From Lacticaseibacillus manihotivorans DSM 13343 = JCM 12514 (lineage in GTDB: Bacteria; Bacillota; Bacilli; Lactobacillales; Lactobacillaceae), in assembly GCF_001435035.1 (NCBI RefSeq), contig NZ_AZEU01000151.1, positions 1-53,856 on the forward strand: DNA of 53,856 bases, in the 5' to 3' direction. The first letter of the stretch is position 1. Each line of letters begins with the position of its first letter. A program made the translations under genes and the position numbers. The notes below the pieces were generated by a model. That model was not told the origin of the DNA. It saw only the letters and a program-made list of their open reading frames with translations, and ran no database searches. This document shows, in pieces, positions 25,606 to 34,759 of the stretch.

Positions 25606-27573
25606 TTATTCAGCAGCTAACGCATCGATCGGGTTCATGGAAGCGGCGCGCCGTGATGGCATCCAAGCAGCCAGTAAGGCAATGGCCAAGGCAATCACAA
25701 AGGTTTCGATCACATTGCCGGCTGTGATTTGAATAATATTGAAACTCGTCATACTTTGCATCGCAGTATTGGCAAGTGCCCCTAACCCATAAGCTAAACC
25801 AGTGGCCACACTAGCCGAAGCCAAACCGATCAACAAAGATTCACTCGTGAACAAGCGGCGAATATCTTGTTTGCTTTGGCCTAATGCGCGCAAAATTCCG
25901 ATTTCTTTGACTCGAGAGGACACACTCATAAACATCGTCACAATGATCATTAATGCAGAAACCACTAAGGAGATGCTAGCAATCGCCGCCAAAACGGTTG
26001 ACGCTAAATTCACATATGTCTTCACCGTTTTAATGAAGGACGTTAAAGCCGTCGCGGTATATTGACGTTTACCATTTTGCGTGCTGTTATTGATGGCTTT
26101 TTTTACAGCGTTAACTTGGTTCATGCTGGTGGCTAAAACACTGGCACCATTGGGTTGGGCGTTGACGCCGGCTTTCGTTTCCGCATTTTTCAGCGTTTGC
26201 GTGTTAATGGCAGTAAGATCGGTCATCCCCATCGAGTTCTTAGCATTGGCAATACCTGAGATCTTCACTGAAGTGGTCACGGTTTTGGTTTGGGATTTGA
26301 AGCTAACTTTGATGGTTTTGCCGACTAAAGCTTTCCAATTCGAGGAAATCTTCTTCGCATCAGCTTTGTCTAAAACCATTTCACCACTTGAAGGTTTAGA
26401 ACCTTTGATCAAATTATCGGCATTAGAAGCATTATTCCAGTTCTTTAAAGTCGATAACGTTGTGGTTTTACGCCCAAGTTTGAGATCAACAGCGCTCACC
26501 GTATAACTAGGATCAACAGACGCGACATGCTTGATGTTTTTTAAGGTGGCTAAGTCAGTACTGGAAAGTTTGGGTGTGCTGGTGCTGGCAGTGGTACTCA
26601 TCGCCGCCATCGCACTACTGCTACCGACTGCTTTGACTGGTTTGGTATAACTGGATACAGTCACGATTTTGGGATTTGAAATGCTGGTAACTTGATGATC
26701 GATATAACTCGTCACGCCATTGCCGATCCCATTGAATAAAATCACAGAAAACAACCCAATCGTCGTCCCTAAGACAATCAAGGCGTTGCGCCAAAAGTTA
26801 AACCGTAAATGTTTGACTGCCGTTTTATAACTCACAGCAGCAGGCAGTTTACGAGACGTCAACGCTTGAGTCGTCATTGGCGAGTAGGCGTCTCGCAATG
26901 GCGTATCTTGATCGATTTGCCCATTTTCCATATGAACAATGCGCGTTCCGGCATCCGCCACGATTTGCGAATGGGTGACCGCAATCACCAAGCGACCTTG
27001 CGCAGCAATACTGTCCAATAACGCCAGCACTTCTTGAGTGTTTTGCGCATCTAAGGCGCCGGTAGGTTCATCCGCAATGATAATTTTGGGATCACTGGCT
27101 AATGCGCGGGCAATGGCCACGCGCTGTTTTTGACCACCAGATAAATGGTTCGGATATTTTTTGGCTTGATCAGCCAAGCCAACTTGGGCCAGTAATTCTT
27201 CTGCCCGGGCGATTCGCTGTGTTTTGTTTAAGGTGGTCATGTCCAAGGACACCAACACATTATCCAAAACACTTAAATGATTGATCAAGTTATATGATTG
27301 ATAGATATAGCCGACGGTTTCCCGACGATAGGCATCAAGCGCCTTTTCATTGTGATGGTCCAGCGTTTGGCCGTCGACCACCACTTGGCCTTCGAAATCA
27401 CGATCCAACCCACCGATGATGTTCATCAAGGTGGACTTACCACCGCCTGACTCTCCTAAAATTGAAACAAATTCACCCAGTTCAAAGTCTAAATCGATGC
27501 CTTTCAGCACTGGAAAGGTTTGTTTGTCCAAATGGTATGCTTTGTGAATGTCGCGTAACGTTAAATAGCTCAT
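25606..27573 (-). CDS. MacB-like fused ABC ATPase-permease
   Basis: A 655-residue product starting MSYLTLRDIHKAYHLDKQ, after GAGGGG; the frame to 27720 has no ribosome site. The N-terminal ATPase has Walker A GESGGGKST (40-48), signature LSGGQKQRVA and Walker B IIIADEP. A membrane span, a roughly 200-residue Ser/Thr/Lys-rich extracellular domain and three C-terminal FtsX spans follow. Such exporters handle antimicrobial peptides or envelope stress in Firmicutes. The adjacent two-component system supports a sensing and export module. Confidence 0.92.
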   Translation of the reverse strand: MSYLTLRDIHKAYHLDKQTFPVLKGIDLDFELGEFVSILGESGGGKSTLMNIIGGLDRDFEGQVVVDGQTLDHHNEKALDAYRRETVGYIYQSYNLINHLSVLDNVLVSLDMTTLNKTQRIARAEELLAQVGLADQAKKYPNHLSGGQKQRVAIARALASDPKIIIADEPTGALDAQNTQEVLALLDSIAAQGRLVIAVTHSQIVADAGTRIVHMENGQIDQDTPLRDAYSPMTTQALTSRKLPAAVSYKTAVKHLRFNFWRNALIVLGTTIGLFSVILFNGIGNGVTSYIDHQVTSISNPKIVTVSSYTKPVKAVGSSSAMAAMSTTASTSTPKLSSTDLATLKNIKHVASVDPSYTVSAVDLKLGRKTTTLSTLKNWNNASNADNLIKGSKPSSGEMVLDKADAKKISSNWKALVGKTIKVSFKSQTKTVTTSVKISGIANAKNSMGMTDLTAINTQTLKNAETKAGVNAQPNGASVLATSMNQVNAVKKAINNSTQNGKRQYTATALTSFIKTVKTYVNLASTVLAAIASISLVVSALMIIVTMFMSVSSRVKEIGILRALGQSKQDIRRLFTSESLLIGLASASVATGLAYGLGALANTAMQSMTSFNIIQITAGNVIETFVIALAIALLAAWMPSRRAASMNPIDALAAE

Positions 27574-27605
27574 GTTTGCCCCTCTTTTGCTTTGATGACT
27601 ATAGC

Positions 27606-27623
27606 TTATCGAAACTTCGATAA
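27606..27623. promoter_or_regulatory. Perfect dyad upstream of the ABC transporter gene
   Basis: TTATCGAA and TTCGATAA, separated by AC, make a perfect 8-bp inverted repeat 33 bp upstream of the ABC start codon. It is likely an operator; the neighbouring NarL-type regulator is the obvious candidate to bind it. Confidence 0.5.
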
Positions 27624-27771
27624 CCTGCCATCGGCTAATGGGGCAGACTTGAACTGCCCTTTCAGGCATATCCTGACGTTCAGCCTGAAAAAGTCGACGT
27701 TTGGCGTAAACTTGAGTCACAGAACGCGGCTAGTGACAAACTGAACTTGAATTTCACAAGGAGGCATCATC

Positions 27772-28350
27772 GTGGAAAAGGTTCAAGCTGCTTTTGCTCA
27801 AGTTGCTTTGCATAGTTTGCCGGACAACAATCAACTATCAGCGATCAATGGTCGCATTGTCCAAATCCACGCGCTAAAAGTTGACGATTTACAATTCCCT
27901 GAACTCGGCACGTTTGCGCCACTACTGAATGAGCGTAAGCACCAAATTACGGTGACTTTGAAAGCTGGCACCTTGACCTTCTCGAATCAAGGCCAGACGC
28001 TTTGGACCTTGACGCCAACCACCGTGGATCTGTTTTGGCAACGACGCGCACCTGCCAGTGGTGTGTTCGTTGGCGGTAAAAACACTCTCGATCCGGTTTT
28101 TCACAGTATCCTCCATCTCGTCGCAGCAAGCGCTGATTTCTATTTACGCATTCCAGGCGCCAAAGCTGCCCATTACTTATTGGGTCATCCCAACGGCTTG
28201 CCACTTCGCGATGTCCTCAACATCAAACAAATTTCTTATCACGAATCCGAAATCGAATTGACCAAAGCCATCAATGCATTCGGCTATAGCAAGCTGATTG
28301 CCAACACCGAACTCGCCTTCTTCGATGATGAGCAGACGATCAGCTTATAA
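27772..28350 (+). CDS. Uncharacterised 192-residue protein
   Basis: GTG start with AAGGAGG 7 nt upstream. Soluble, with no signal peptide. Regions such as QITVTLKAGTLTFSNQGQTLWTLTP look beta-rich, and residues 85-160 are mixed. No known family is recognised. It diverges from the ABC transporter gene and ends at a strong bidirectional terminator. Confidence 0.6.
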   Translation: MEKVQAAFAQVALHSLPDNNQLSAINGRIVQIHALKVDDLQFPELGTFAPLLNERKHQITVTLKAGTLTFSNQGQTLWTLTPTTVDLFWQRRAPASGVFVGGKNTLDPVFHSILHLVAASADFYLRIPGAKAAHYLLGHPNGLPLRDVLNIKQISYHESEIELTKAINAFGYSKLIANTELAFFDDEQTISL

Positions 28351-28353
28351 TTT

Positions 28354-28396
28354 AAAAAGTTGTGCCACCTGATTTTGCCGGTCGCACAACTTTTTT
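28354..28396. terminator. Bidirectional terminator between convergent unknown genes
   Basis: AAAAAGTTGTGC with GCACAACTTTTTT. Its right edge overlaps the stop of the minus-strand gene. Confidence 0.85.
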
Positions 28397-28865
28397 AGTT
28401 TTGAGGAAATAACGGCGCCATTCGATGATAAAAGCCATGAGCGGCTAATTGCCAGAAATTGTCACTGCGATAACGCTCGCTTAACCAATATTTTGCCAAC
28501 ACGAAACCATGATAATGCTCATCACCATAATCGAATTGCAGGTGCACTTCATCCTTGTGCTGTACGACTTTGAAGTTGCGCTCCGAAATCCGACGAATGG
28601 TTTCAAAGGTGATTTGATGACGGAGGATTTTCTTTTCAGTCACATTATCGGCAAGTGCGATCATCGTCGGCGTAAACACTAATACGCCAGTTGCCGTCAG
28701 GCTCATTGGCCCCCACCTCGTATCACCAACATCAGCCAACGTTGCGAGTCCATAAGCCGTATCATTCGGGATCCGCCAAGCCGCAAAAAAATTCTGGTCG
28801 GGCAGTAACCCAGCTTCTTTGATGACAAGTTCAAGTTCCCAACAATCTGGTACCGCAGTGGCCAT
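28395..28865 (-). CDS. Uncharacterised 156-residue protein, possibly PH/GRAM-like
   Basis: Starts MATAVPDCWELELVIKEAG after GGAGGAAAG; the frame to 28904 is not used. The middle alternates short strands (TGVLVFTPTMIALAD, KILRHQITFETIRRISE, FKVVQHKDEVHLQFDYGD), as in bacterial PH-like or GRAM domains, followed by a C-terminal helix. No membrane span. The fold guess is weak. Confidence 0.5.
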   Translation of the reverse strand: MATAVPDCWELELVIKEAGLLPDQNFFAAWRIPNDTAYGLATLADVGDTRWGPMSLTATGVLVFTPTMIALADNVTEKKILRHQITFETIRRISERNFKVVQHKDEVHLQFDYGDEHYHGFVLAKYWLSERYRSDNFWQLAAHGFYHRMAPLFPQN

Positions 28866-29104
28866 AAGCTTTCCTCCGTATGATCGTGACAGCTTCAATT
28901 TCACTATACGACGGCGTGACGCGTTTGTATATAGCGCTTACAAGGTAAATCTATTGCCACTCTATCGCATCGAACAAAAGATCGACAAAAGATTATCGGC
29001 CCACTCTCACCCAAAATTGACCGCCATTGGTTTCAATCATGTCCAACACCTGGCCTAAGCGCATGTTAAAGTACAGCCAACAACTTCAAAAGGCGGTCGT
29101 CATC

Positions 29105-30256
29105 ATGTCAAATACACACGCAAAACTCACCTTGACTAGCATTTTAAGTTTATCTGCGGTCGGCGGGGTGTCCACTTTGATCACTGGGATTATTCCACAA
29201 CTCCAACACGAATTTCCAAGCGTGCCTACCACCTTGATCGAATGGTCGGTGACTTTGGCCAATTTAAGCGCACTGGTGACTTTAATTTTGAACCCGAAGC
29301 TGACGCAAAAATTCGGTGTGCGCCACGTGGTCGTATTCGGCTTATTGCTCAGTGGCATTTTCGGGGCACTGCCAGCTTTAAGCGCAAGTTTTGCTTGGTT
29401 AATGGCGTGTCGCGCAATGTTAGGCTTAGGTATCGGGTTATTTTCACCACATGCCATCAGTTTGATTGCGCATGTCTATCACGGCGAATTCAAAACGCGG
29501 CTCATGGGTTATCAAACTGGGATCTCGGCGTTAGGTAACGCTGTGTTATTAGCCGTCGCCGGGATCCTGATTGCCTTGAGCTGGCGCGCAGTGTTTGGCC
29601 TTTATCTGCTTTTGATCCCATTGGCTGGCTTAGCTTATCGAGTGCTCCCCCAACGCACAAGTCTTACACCGAATCAAAAAGGACTTAAGCTGAAACTACC
29701 ACGGTTACAAATCAGTCTCTGTTTGTTAGCCTTCGTCACCTACTTGATCATTTGGGGTGTGCAATTAAAATTACCCGCTTTGTTTGTCCAACATCACTTC
29801 GGTAACAGCCAATTAGCCAATTGGACTTTGTCGGCCATGAATCTCGGCGGACTGTTGGCCGGCTTGACCTTTGGCCGCGTCCATCGCAAACTCGCCAGCA
29901 AAACGTTAACTTTGGGTTATCTAGGCGCAGCGGCGGCCGTCTTAATCATGTTATTCAGCAAACAGCCTGCCATTGCGATCTTCAGTGCCATTTTCTTCAA
30001 CTACATTTATTCATACACTGGTCCTTATTTGGTTTGGCGTAGCAGTTTAAGTCTCAGCGACCACTTGATCGACTTGGTCAGCAGCACCTTGACCATCGCC
30101 ACGATCATCAGCGCCTTCTTTGCGCCAGTCGTGTGGAATTGGAGTGGCCAGTTTGGCTTTGGGACCTTGGTTGAAAACGTGCTGTTGTGGATCGCGCTGT
30201 GCTTAGGTGTCATCGGCATCGGCAGTCTCATTTGGCGCAAATCAGAGACCCCTTAA
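29105..30256 (+). CDS. MFS transporter, CynX/NimT-like
   Basis: A 383-residue protein with about 11-12 spans, starting MSNTHAKLTLTSILSLSAVG. The SD AGGCGG is weak but no upstream start is better. A typical loop 2-3 motif is NPKLTQKFGVRHVVVFG, and the GLGIGLFSPHAISLIAHVY segment in span 5 is typical of this MFS branch. It probably exports or imports a small organic anion or drug. It is monocistronic and ends at a strong hairpin. Confidence 0.85.
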   Translation: MSNTHAKLTLTSILSLSAVGGVSTLITGIIPQLQHEFPSVPTTLIEWSVTLANLSALVTLILNPKLTQKFGVRHVVVFGLLLSGIFGALPALSASFAWLMACRAMLGLGIGLFSPHAISLIAHVYHGEFKTRLMGYQTGISALGNAVLLAVAGILIALSWRAVFGLYLLLIPLAGLAYRVLPQRTSLTPNQKGLKLKLPRLQISLCLLAFVTYLIIWGVQLKLPALFVQHHFGNSQLANWTLSAMNLGGLLAGLTFGRVHRKLASKTLTLGYLGAAAAVLIMLFSKQPAIAIFSAIFFNYIYSYTGPYLVWRSSLSLSDHLIDLVSSTLTIATIISAFFAPVVWNWSGQFGFGTLVENVLLWIALCLGVIGIGSLIWRKSETP

Positions 30257-30281
30257 CGATTCATTTATTCAAACACCATAC

Positions 30282-30328
30282 AAAAATAGCGCCTGCCACG
30301 TGAATTCTCACGCGCCAGACGCTGTTTT
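30282..30328. terminator. Bidirectional terminator between the MFS gene and rpmE2
   Basis: A long, nearly complete palindrome centred near 30305: AATAGCGCCTGCCACGTGA pairs with TCACGCGCCAGACGCTGTT with a few mismatches, and A/T runs flank it. Confidence 0.8.
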
Positions 30329-30334
30329 GTTTGC

Positions 30335-30583
30335 TTACTTGGTAAGACCGTATTTCTTGTTGAATCGATCCACACGACCGTCGGCTTTGTTGAACTTTTG
30401 CTTACCGGTGTAGAATGGGTGGGAATCGGAAGTGGTTTCAACACGGATCAATGGGTAAGTGTTGCCGTCTTCCCATTCAACAGTTTCTGCGGAAGAAACA
30501 GTTGAGCGAGACAAGAACTTGAACCCAGTTGAAGAATCCATGAATACAACTTCGTGATAATCTGGATGGATACCTTGCTTCAT
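30335..30583 (-). CDS. rpmE2: 50S ribosomal protein L31 type B
   Basis: An 82-residue product starting [20 protein letters not shown]. It has the L31B features [18 protein letters not shown]-like SHPFYTG and the C-terminal [12 protein letters not shown]. It lacks the CxxC zinc site of type A, so it is the zinc-independent form. AAAGGAG lies before the ATG. It lies next to murA, as in many lactobacilli. Confidence 0.96.
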   Translation of the reverse strand: MKQGIHPDYHEVVFMDSSTGFKFLSRSTVSSAETVEWEDGNTYPLIRVETTSDSHPFYTGKQKFNKADGRVDRFNKKYGLTK

Positions 30584-30685
30584 AGTGTTTTTCTCCTTTG
30601 CCCTAAGCCATTGCCTGACCTAGAGAGATATTGTTTATAGTCAACCGCAAAATTATAGCATGCCACATCCGTTTTTGCAACCAAA

Positions 30686-31975
30686 TCAGACGTTCATCGG
30701 CTCGTCAGCGTCAACGTCATCAATGATTTCAACATCAGCGCCTAAGCCGTGCAATTTCTGGATCACGCGATCATACCCGCGCAAAATGTGCCCCACATGA
30801 GTGATGGTGGTGTCGCCTTCTGCCATTAAGCCAGCGATCATCAAACATGCCCCACCGCGAATTTCAGTGGCTGCGACTTCTGTACCTTGCAGTTTATCGG
30901 CGTGGTGCAAAATGATCACATCATTTTCCACGGTGATATCTGCGCCCATGCGGATCAATTCTGGCACGTGGCGCACACGCTTGGGATAAAGGGTATCGAC
31001 AATGATGCCTTCACCTTGGGCTTTGAGCATCAAGGGCGTGATCGGTTGTTGCAAGTCGGTGGCAAAGCCTGGATATGGCATGGTTTTGATTTGCACCATC
31101 CGCAAGTCCCCTGATGGGTAGACGAAAATGCTATCTTCGCCGACATCCATCACCACACCCATTTCTTCAAGCTTGGCTAAGAAAGAATCCAAGTGCTCGG
31201 AAATGATGTTTTTCACGTTGACGCCATCGCCCATTGCAGCAGCCATCGACAAATAAGTCCCGGCTTCAATGCGATCCGGAATAATGGTATGGGTGTTTTG
31301 GGCGTGTAATTCAGGGGTGCCTTCGATACGGATCACATCAGTCCCAGCACCGCGAATGGTTGCGCCCATGTTATTTAAATAAGTCGCTAAGTCGATAATT
31401 TCTGGTTCTTTGGCGGCATTTTCCAAAATGGTTTGGCCTTTTGCCGTTACTGCGGCCAAAATAATATTGATGGTCGCGCCGACAGAAACCATGTCTAAGT
31501 AAATCCGCGCACCATGTAGGCCTTCTTTCGGCGCATGGAGCACCATCGCCCCATGTTCGTTAGTCACGGTAGCGCCGAGGGCTTCAAAGCCCTTGATATG
31601 TTGATCGATCGGACGCGGGCCGATGTCATCCCCACCTGGCAAGGCAACGTTAGCGCTCCCAAAACGTCCAAGCAATGCGCCCATGAAATAATAAGACGCC
31701 CGCAACGACTTGATTTTGCCTTCGGGTAACGGCACTTCTTTAATTTGAGTTGGATCAATGTGGAGCACGCAATCTTCAAAGGTCGAATGGACGTTCATCG
31801 CTTCGAGAATGTCCATCAAGTTATAGACATCTTGGATCTGAGGTACCGAATCAAGGGTCACAGGGGTACGCGACAAAATGGCCGCTGGGATCAAAGCGAC
31901 TGTACTGTTTTTTGCCCCGCCGATAACCACCGAGCCCGAGAGCTTTTTGCCCCCGTGAATCAGCATTTTTTTCAT
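30686..31975 (-). CDS. murA: UDP-GlcNAc 1-carboxyvinyltransferase with Asp in place of the active-site Cys
   Basis: A 429-residue EPT-family enzyme for the first committed step of peptidoglycan synthesis. [17 protein letters not shown] (Lys22 and Asn23 pair) and [18 protein letters not shown] are present. In the catalytic loop the usual PGGCxxGxRP reads [10 protein letters not shown], so residue 116 is Asp (codon GAT, 31628-31630). The Cys is the fosfomycin target in most MurA; Cys-to-Asp forms are known to be active and resistant. It is probably one of two MurA paralogues, as Firmicutes usually have two. Confidence 0.93.
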   Translation of the reverse strand: MKKMLIHGGKKLSGSVVIGGAKNSTVALIPAAILSRTPVTLDSVPQIQDVYNLMDILEAMNVHSTFEDCVLHIDPTQIKEVPLPEGKIKSLRASYYFMGALLGRFGSANVALPGGDDIGPRPIDQHIKGFEALGATVTNEHGAMVLHAPKEGLHGARIYLDMVSVGATINIILAAVTAKGQTILENAAKEPEIIDLATYLNNMGATIRGAGTDVIRIEGTPELHAQNTHTIIPDRIEAGTYLSMAAAMGDGVNVKNIISEHLDSFLAKLEEMGVVMDVGEDSIFVYPSGDLRMVQIKTMPYPGFATDLQQPITPLMLKAQGEGIIVDTLYPKRVRHVPELIRMGADITVENDVIILHHADKLQGTEVAATEIRGGACLMIAGLMAEGDTTITHVGHILRGYDRVIQKLHGLGADVEIIDDVDADEPMNV

Positions 31976-32239
31976 GTAATTTATTCCTCACTCACGCGTT
32001 CACTAACAAACTGGCTGAAGCTGACCACAATTTAGGCTTCATAACGTACTTTTTACGCTGGTATCGTTCACTGGTAGGCGTCGGCACAAAGAAATTCATG
32101 CGCCGACAATTAAAACACATTCATCGTTTAATTCTAATGAAATGTCGTACAAAAAACAAGCCGTGTTTCGCGAAATCATGCGCTTGCCTTGTTATATTAG
32201 AAAATATTTCGCCTTCCCTCAGCGTTACCACAGGAATAT
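31976..32239. other. Intergenic region upstream of murA
   Basis: It holds the murA leader with its ribosome site. I see no convincing gene or further structure; the remaining 745 bases up to pyrG are repeat elements D1, D5 and C2 plus a pyrG terminator. Confidence 0.4.
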
Positions 32240-32470
32240 CAGGGCCTGCAGGGGCAGAAAATCATGGACAGCTCCGGAATTCCAGCAATGTGAGCGGCGC
32301 AAAGTGAGGGTCCTCAGCCGAGCTAACTTTTGATCTTCGCAAAGCTCAGATCAAAAGTGGATCTCGACTTGCGGATGACTGTAGGCGGTACACCGCCAAC
32401 AGTCATCTCACCATGCGCCACTCACATTGCTTCCATTCCTCCGCCAACCATGATTTTTTGACAGGCACTG
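32240..32470 (+). repeat. Family D palindromic element, copy D1
   Basis: The left outer arm (CAGGGCCTGC...AGAAAATCATGG...AGCAATGTGAG) is complementary to the right (CTCACATTGCTT...CCATGATTTTTTGACAGGCACTG). The core reads GAGGGTCCTCAGCCGAG, CTAAC, a stem TTTTGATC/GATCAAAA, GTGGATCTCGACTTGCGG, a stem GACTGT/ACAGTC with inner GGCGG/CCGCC, then CTCACC. Confidence 0.85.
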
Positions 32471-32705
32471 AGATTTCGCTGCGATTGCTTGAGAGACTTA
32501 AAAATATAAAAGTCAGCATCGTCAGTCAGCGCGCAAAATTAAAATTTAGATGATGTTATTATTGATCAGATTAATGGTCATCAGATATAAATTTCTGATC
32601 AGATTATAGGTCAATTCACTGTGACTCAAATTTGTGCATACAACATAAGCTTGCGAGTCATATCCGATCATCGCGTGCTTGTGAAAGCAAATAGCCAGCA
32701 TCGGA

Positions 32706-32797
32706 GGCACTTGAATGGCACATGGTGAGATTGGTCTTAGCGACTTGTCGCTTAGGCCAACCCGCAGAGAAAGCTAACTTTGTGCCGTTCAAGTGCC
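32706..32797 (-). repeat. Family D element, internal-deletion copy D5
   Basis: Outer arms GGCACTTGAATGGCAC/GTGCCGTTCAAGTGCC are complementary. It keeps the GGTGAGATTGGTCTTAGCGACTTGTCGCTTAGGCCAA hairpin arm and an AGCTAACTTTG piece, but the central hairpin and GTGGATCT block are gone. It lies about 30 bases from C2. Confidence 0.65.
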
Positions 32798-32824
32798 GGA
32801 GCTGCTGGTCCTTAGCTGGAACGT

Positions 32825-32940
32825 CGAGCTTTGAGCAGCAACGTCGACACAGATAGCTACGCATCATGAATCAAACCAAAACCCGGTTCAATTCATGACG
32901 CTAGGCTATCTGGCCGACTAAGCCCGCTGCTCAAAAACTC
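32825..32940 (+). repeat. Family C palindromic element, copy C2
   Basis: Stems GAGCAGC.../GCTGCTC, GTCGACACAGATAGC/GCTATCTGGCCGAC and an apical ATGAAT/ATTCAT. The bases are shared with C1 outside the stems, and the stems are re-paired rather than conserved. Confidence 0.75.
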
Positions 32941-32946
32941 TGGAAC

Positions 32947-32972
32947 AAAAAAACCGAGGCACAAGGCCTCGG
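32947..32972 (-). terminator. Terminator of pyrG
   Basis: CCGAGGC/GCCTCGG with a five-base loop and a T run on the minus strand, just after the pyrG stop. Confidence 0.85.
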
Positions 32973-32984
32973 TCAAGTTAATGC

Positions 32985-34586
32985 TTATTTGAAATCGCCA
33001 GCAGCTTGGATGAAGGACTTGAACAACCCTTCAGGCTTCGTTGGACGAGATTGGAATTCTGGGTGGTATTGCGCCGCAACGAAGAACTTGTTCTTTGGCA
33101 ATTCGATGATTTCCATCAAACGGTTGTCAGGCGAAACGCCGGAGAAGACCATGCCGTGTTGTTCCATGGCTTCGCGGTACTTGGTGTTGAATTCGTAACG
33201 GTGACGGTGACGCTTTTGCACTTCTGGGACGTTGTCGTAAGCAGCTGCGGCAACAGAGCCTTCCTTGAGTTCGCAAGGATACAAGCCCAAACGCAAAGTC
33301 CCACCAAGGTTGGTGACGTCGACTTGGTCTGGCATCAACCAAATAACTGGGTTCTTGGAATCTGGGTCCACTTCAGCAGTGGCAGCATCTTTAATGCCCA
33401 ATACGTTGCGGGCAAATTCGATGGAAGCCATTTGCATCCCTAAGCAAATACCTAAGAATGGCACGTTGTTTTCACGCGCATAGCGGATGGCCGCGATTTT
33501 ACCTTCAAGACCGCGATCACCGAAGCCACCAGGTACCAAAATGCCATCAGCATCGCCTAATAATTCTTGAACGTTGTCATCGTTGACATCTTCCGCTTGG
33601 AAAGTGGCGATTTCAACATCGGAATCCCAGTAGTAGCCAGCATGCTTCAAGGCTTCAGAAACTGAGATGTAAGCATCCTTTAAAGCCACATACTTACCGA
33701 CCAAAGCGATCTTCACTTTGTGGTCAAGGTTTTGGACTTTATCCAACAAGTTAGTCCATTCGGTCATGTCGGCAGTTGGCACATCTAAGCCGAAGTGTTC
33801 GATGACACGTTGGTCCATACCTTGTGCTTGCATGGCCAAAGGAATGGAGTACAAGGACTTGGCGTCGCGAGATTCGATGATGGAATCTTCTTTAACGTCA
33901 GTGAACAATGCGATCTTCTTCTTCATGCCTTCAGTGACAGGCTTTTCCGTCCGCAAGATCAGCATGTTTGGCTGAATCCCAATGTTACGCAATTCCTTAA
34001 CGGAGTGTTGCGTCGGCTTGGTCTTCATTTCACCGGCAGCACGCAAGTATGGGATCAACGTTGCGTGGATGTAGTAGGTGTTTTCTGCGCCGACATCATT
34101 TTTCATTTGGCGAATGGCTTCCAAGAATGGTTGCGATTCGATATCGCCAACCGTCCCACCGATTTCGGTGATGATGATGTCAGAATCCGTGGTTTTGGCT
34201 GCGCGCATGATCTTTTCTTTGAGCATGTTGGTGATATGCGGGATCACTTGCACAGTAGCGCCGAGGTATTCCCCTTTGCGTTCTTTTTCCAAAACTTCGG
34301 AATAGATTTTCCCAGTCGTGACATTAGAATACTTGTTCAAGTTAATGTCGATGAAGCGTTCATAGTGGCCAAGGTCAAGATCCGTTTCCGCACCATCGTC
34401 GGTGACGAAGACTTCCCCGTGTTGGTATGGGTTCATCGTGCCTGGGTCGACGTTGATGTAGGGATCAAATTTCTGGATCGTTACCTTCAAGCCGCGGTTC
34501 TTCAACAGCCGTCCAAGACTAGCTGCGACGATCCCTTTGCCAAGTGAAGACACAACGCCACCGGTAACAAAAATATACTTGGTCAT
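32985..34586 (-). CDS. pyrG: CTP synthase
   Basis: A 533-residue enzyme that aminates UTP with glutamine. The N-terminal synthetase starts [19 protein letters not shown] (P-loop-like) and contains [16 protein letters not shown] and [11 protein letters not shown]. The C-terminal class I glutaminase has [10 protein letters not shown] (nucleophile Cys near 380) and [10 protein letters not shown] (His-Glu). Length is standard. AAAGGAG lies before the ATG. It is transcribed behind the attenuator described for 34618-34731. Confidence 0.97.
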   Translation of the reverse strand: MTKYIFVTGGVVSSLGKGIVAASLGRLLKNRGLKVTIQKFDPYINVDPGTMNPYQHGEVFVTDDGAETDLDLGHYERFIDINLNKYSNVTTGKIYSEVLEKERKGEYLGATVQVIPHITNMLKEKIMRAAKTTDSDIIITEIGGTVGDIESQPFLEAIRQMKNDVGAENTYYIHATLIPYLRAAGEMKTKPTQHSVKELRNIGIQPNMLILRTEKPVTEGMKKKIALFTDVKEDSIIESRDAKSLYSIPLAMQAQGMDQRVIEHFGLDVPTADMTEWTNLLDKVQNLDHKVKIALVGKYVALKDAYISVSEALKHAGYYWDSDVEIATFQAEDVNDDNVQELLGDADGILVPGGFGDRGLEGKIAAIRYARENNVPFLGICLGMQMASIEFARNVLGIKDAATAEVDPDSKNPVIWLMPDQVDVTNLGGTLRLGLYPCELKEGSVAAAAYDNVPEVQKRHRHRYEFNTKYREAMEQHGMVFSGVSPDNRLMEIIELPKNKFFVAAQYHPEFQSRPTKPEGLFKSFIQAAGDFK

Positions 34587-34617
34587 GTGATAACTCCTTT
34601 TATTTTAATTGACGGGA

Positions 34618-34695
34618 AAAAACAAAAACAAGCTCCCCATCGTACGACAGGGAGCTTGTAACCGTTTTGGCTTTACGACGAATCGTAAAGCGCCC
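34618..34695 (-). promoter_or_regulatory. CTP-sensing reiterative-transcription attenuator of pyrG
   Basis: The minus-strand transcript should begin GGGCGC at 34695. Downstream is a strong terminator hairpin (ACAAGCTCCC at its 5' arm, 34650-34659, with GGGAGCTTGT at 34628-34638) and a T-rich tail at 34618-34627. In Bacillus and relatives pyrG starts with GGGC, low CTP makes the polymerase slip and add extra G residues, and these pair with the CUCCC-type 5' arm to prevent termination. The arm GCTCCC and the GGGC start fit this closely. Confidence 0.85.
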
Positions 34696-34702
34696 AAGCA
34701 GT

Positions 34703-34731
34703 ATAATAACTAAAATCCCTACTTGCGTCAA
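34703..34731 (-). promoter_or_regulatory. pyrG promoter
   Basis: -35 TTGACG (34726-34731), 17-base spacer, -10 TATTAT (34703-34708), and then seven bases to the GGG start at 34695. Confidence 0.85.
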
Positions 34732-34759
34732 GCGATATTGAAAATCAGTCCAAACTTCT

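Noticed and set aside
28928-28945. Second cre-like box upstream of the MFS gene
   Set aside because: TTGTAAGCGCTATATACA fits only half of the consensus, and no promoter position supports it.
34078-34547. Long plus-strand frame across pyrG
   Set aside because: It is a shadow of the conserved pyrG coding strand with no ribosome site.
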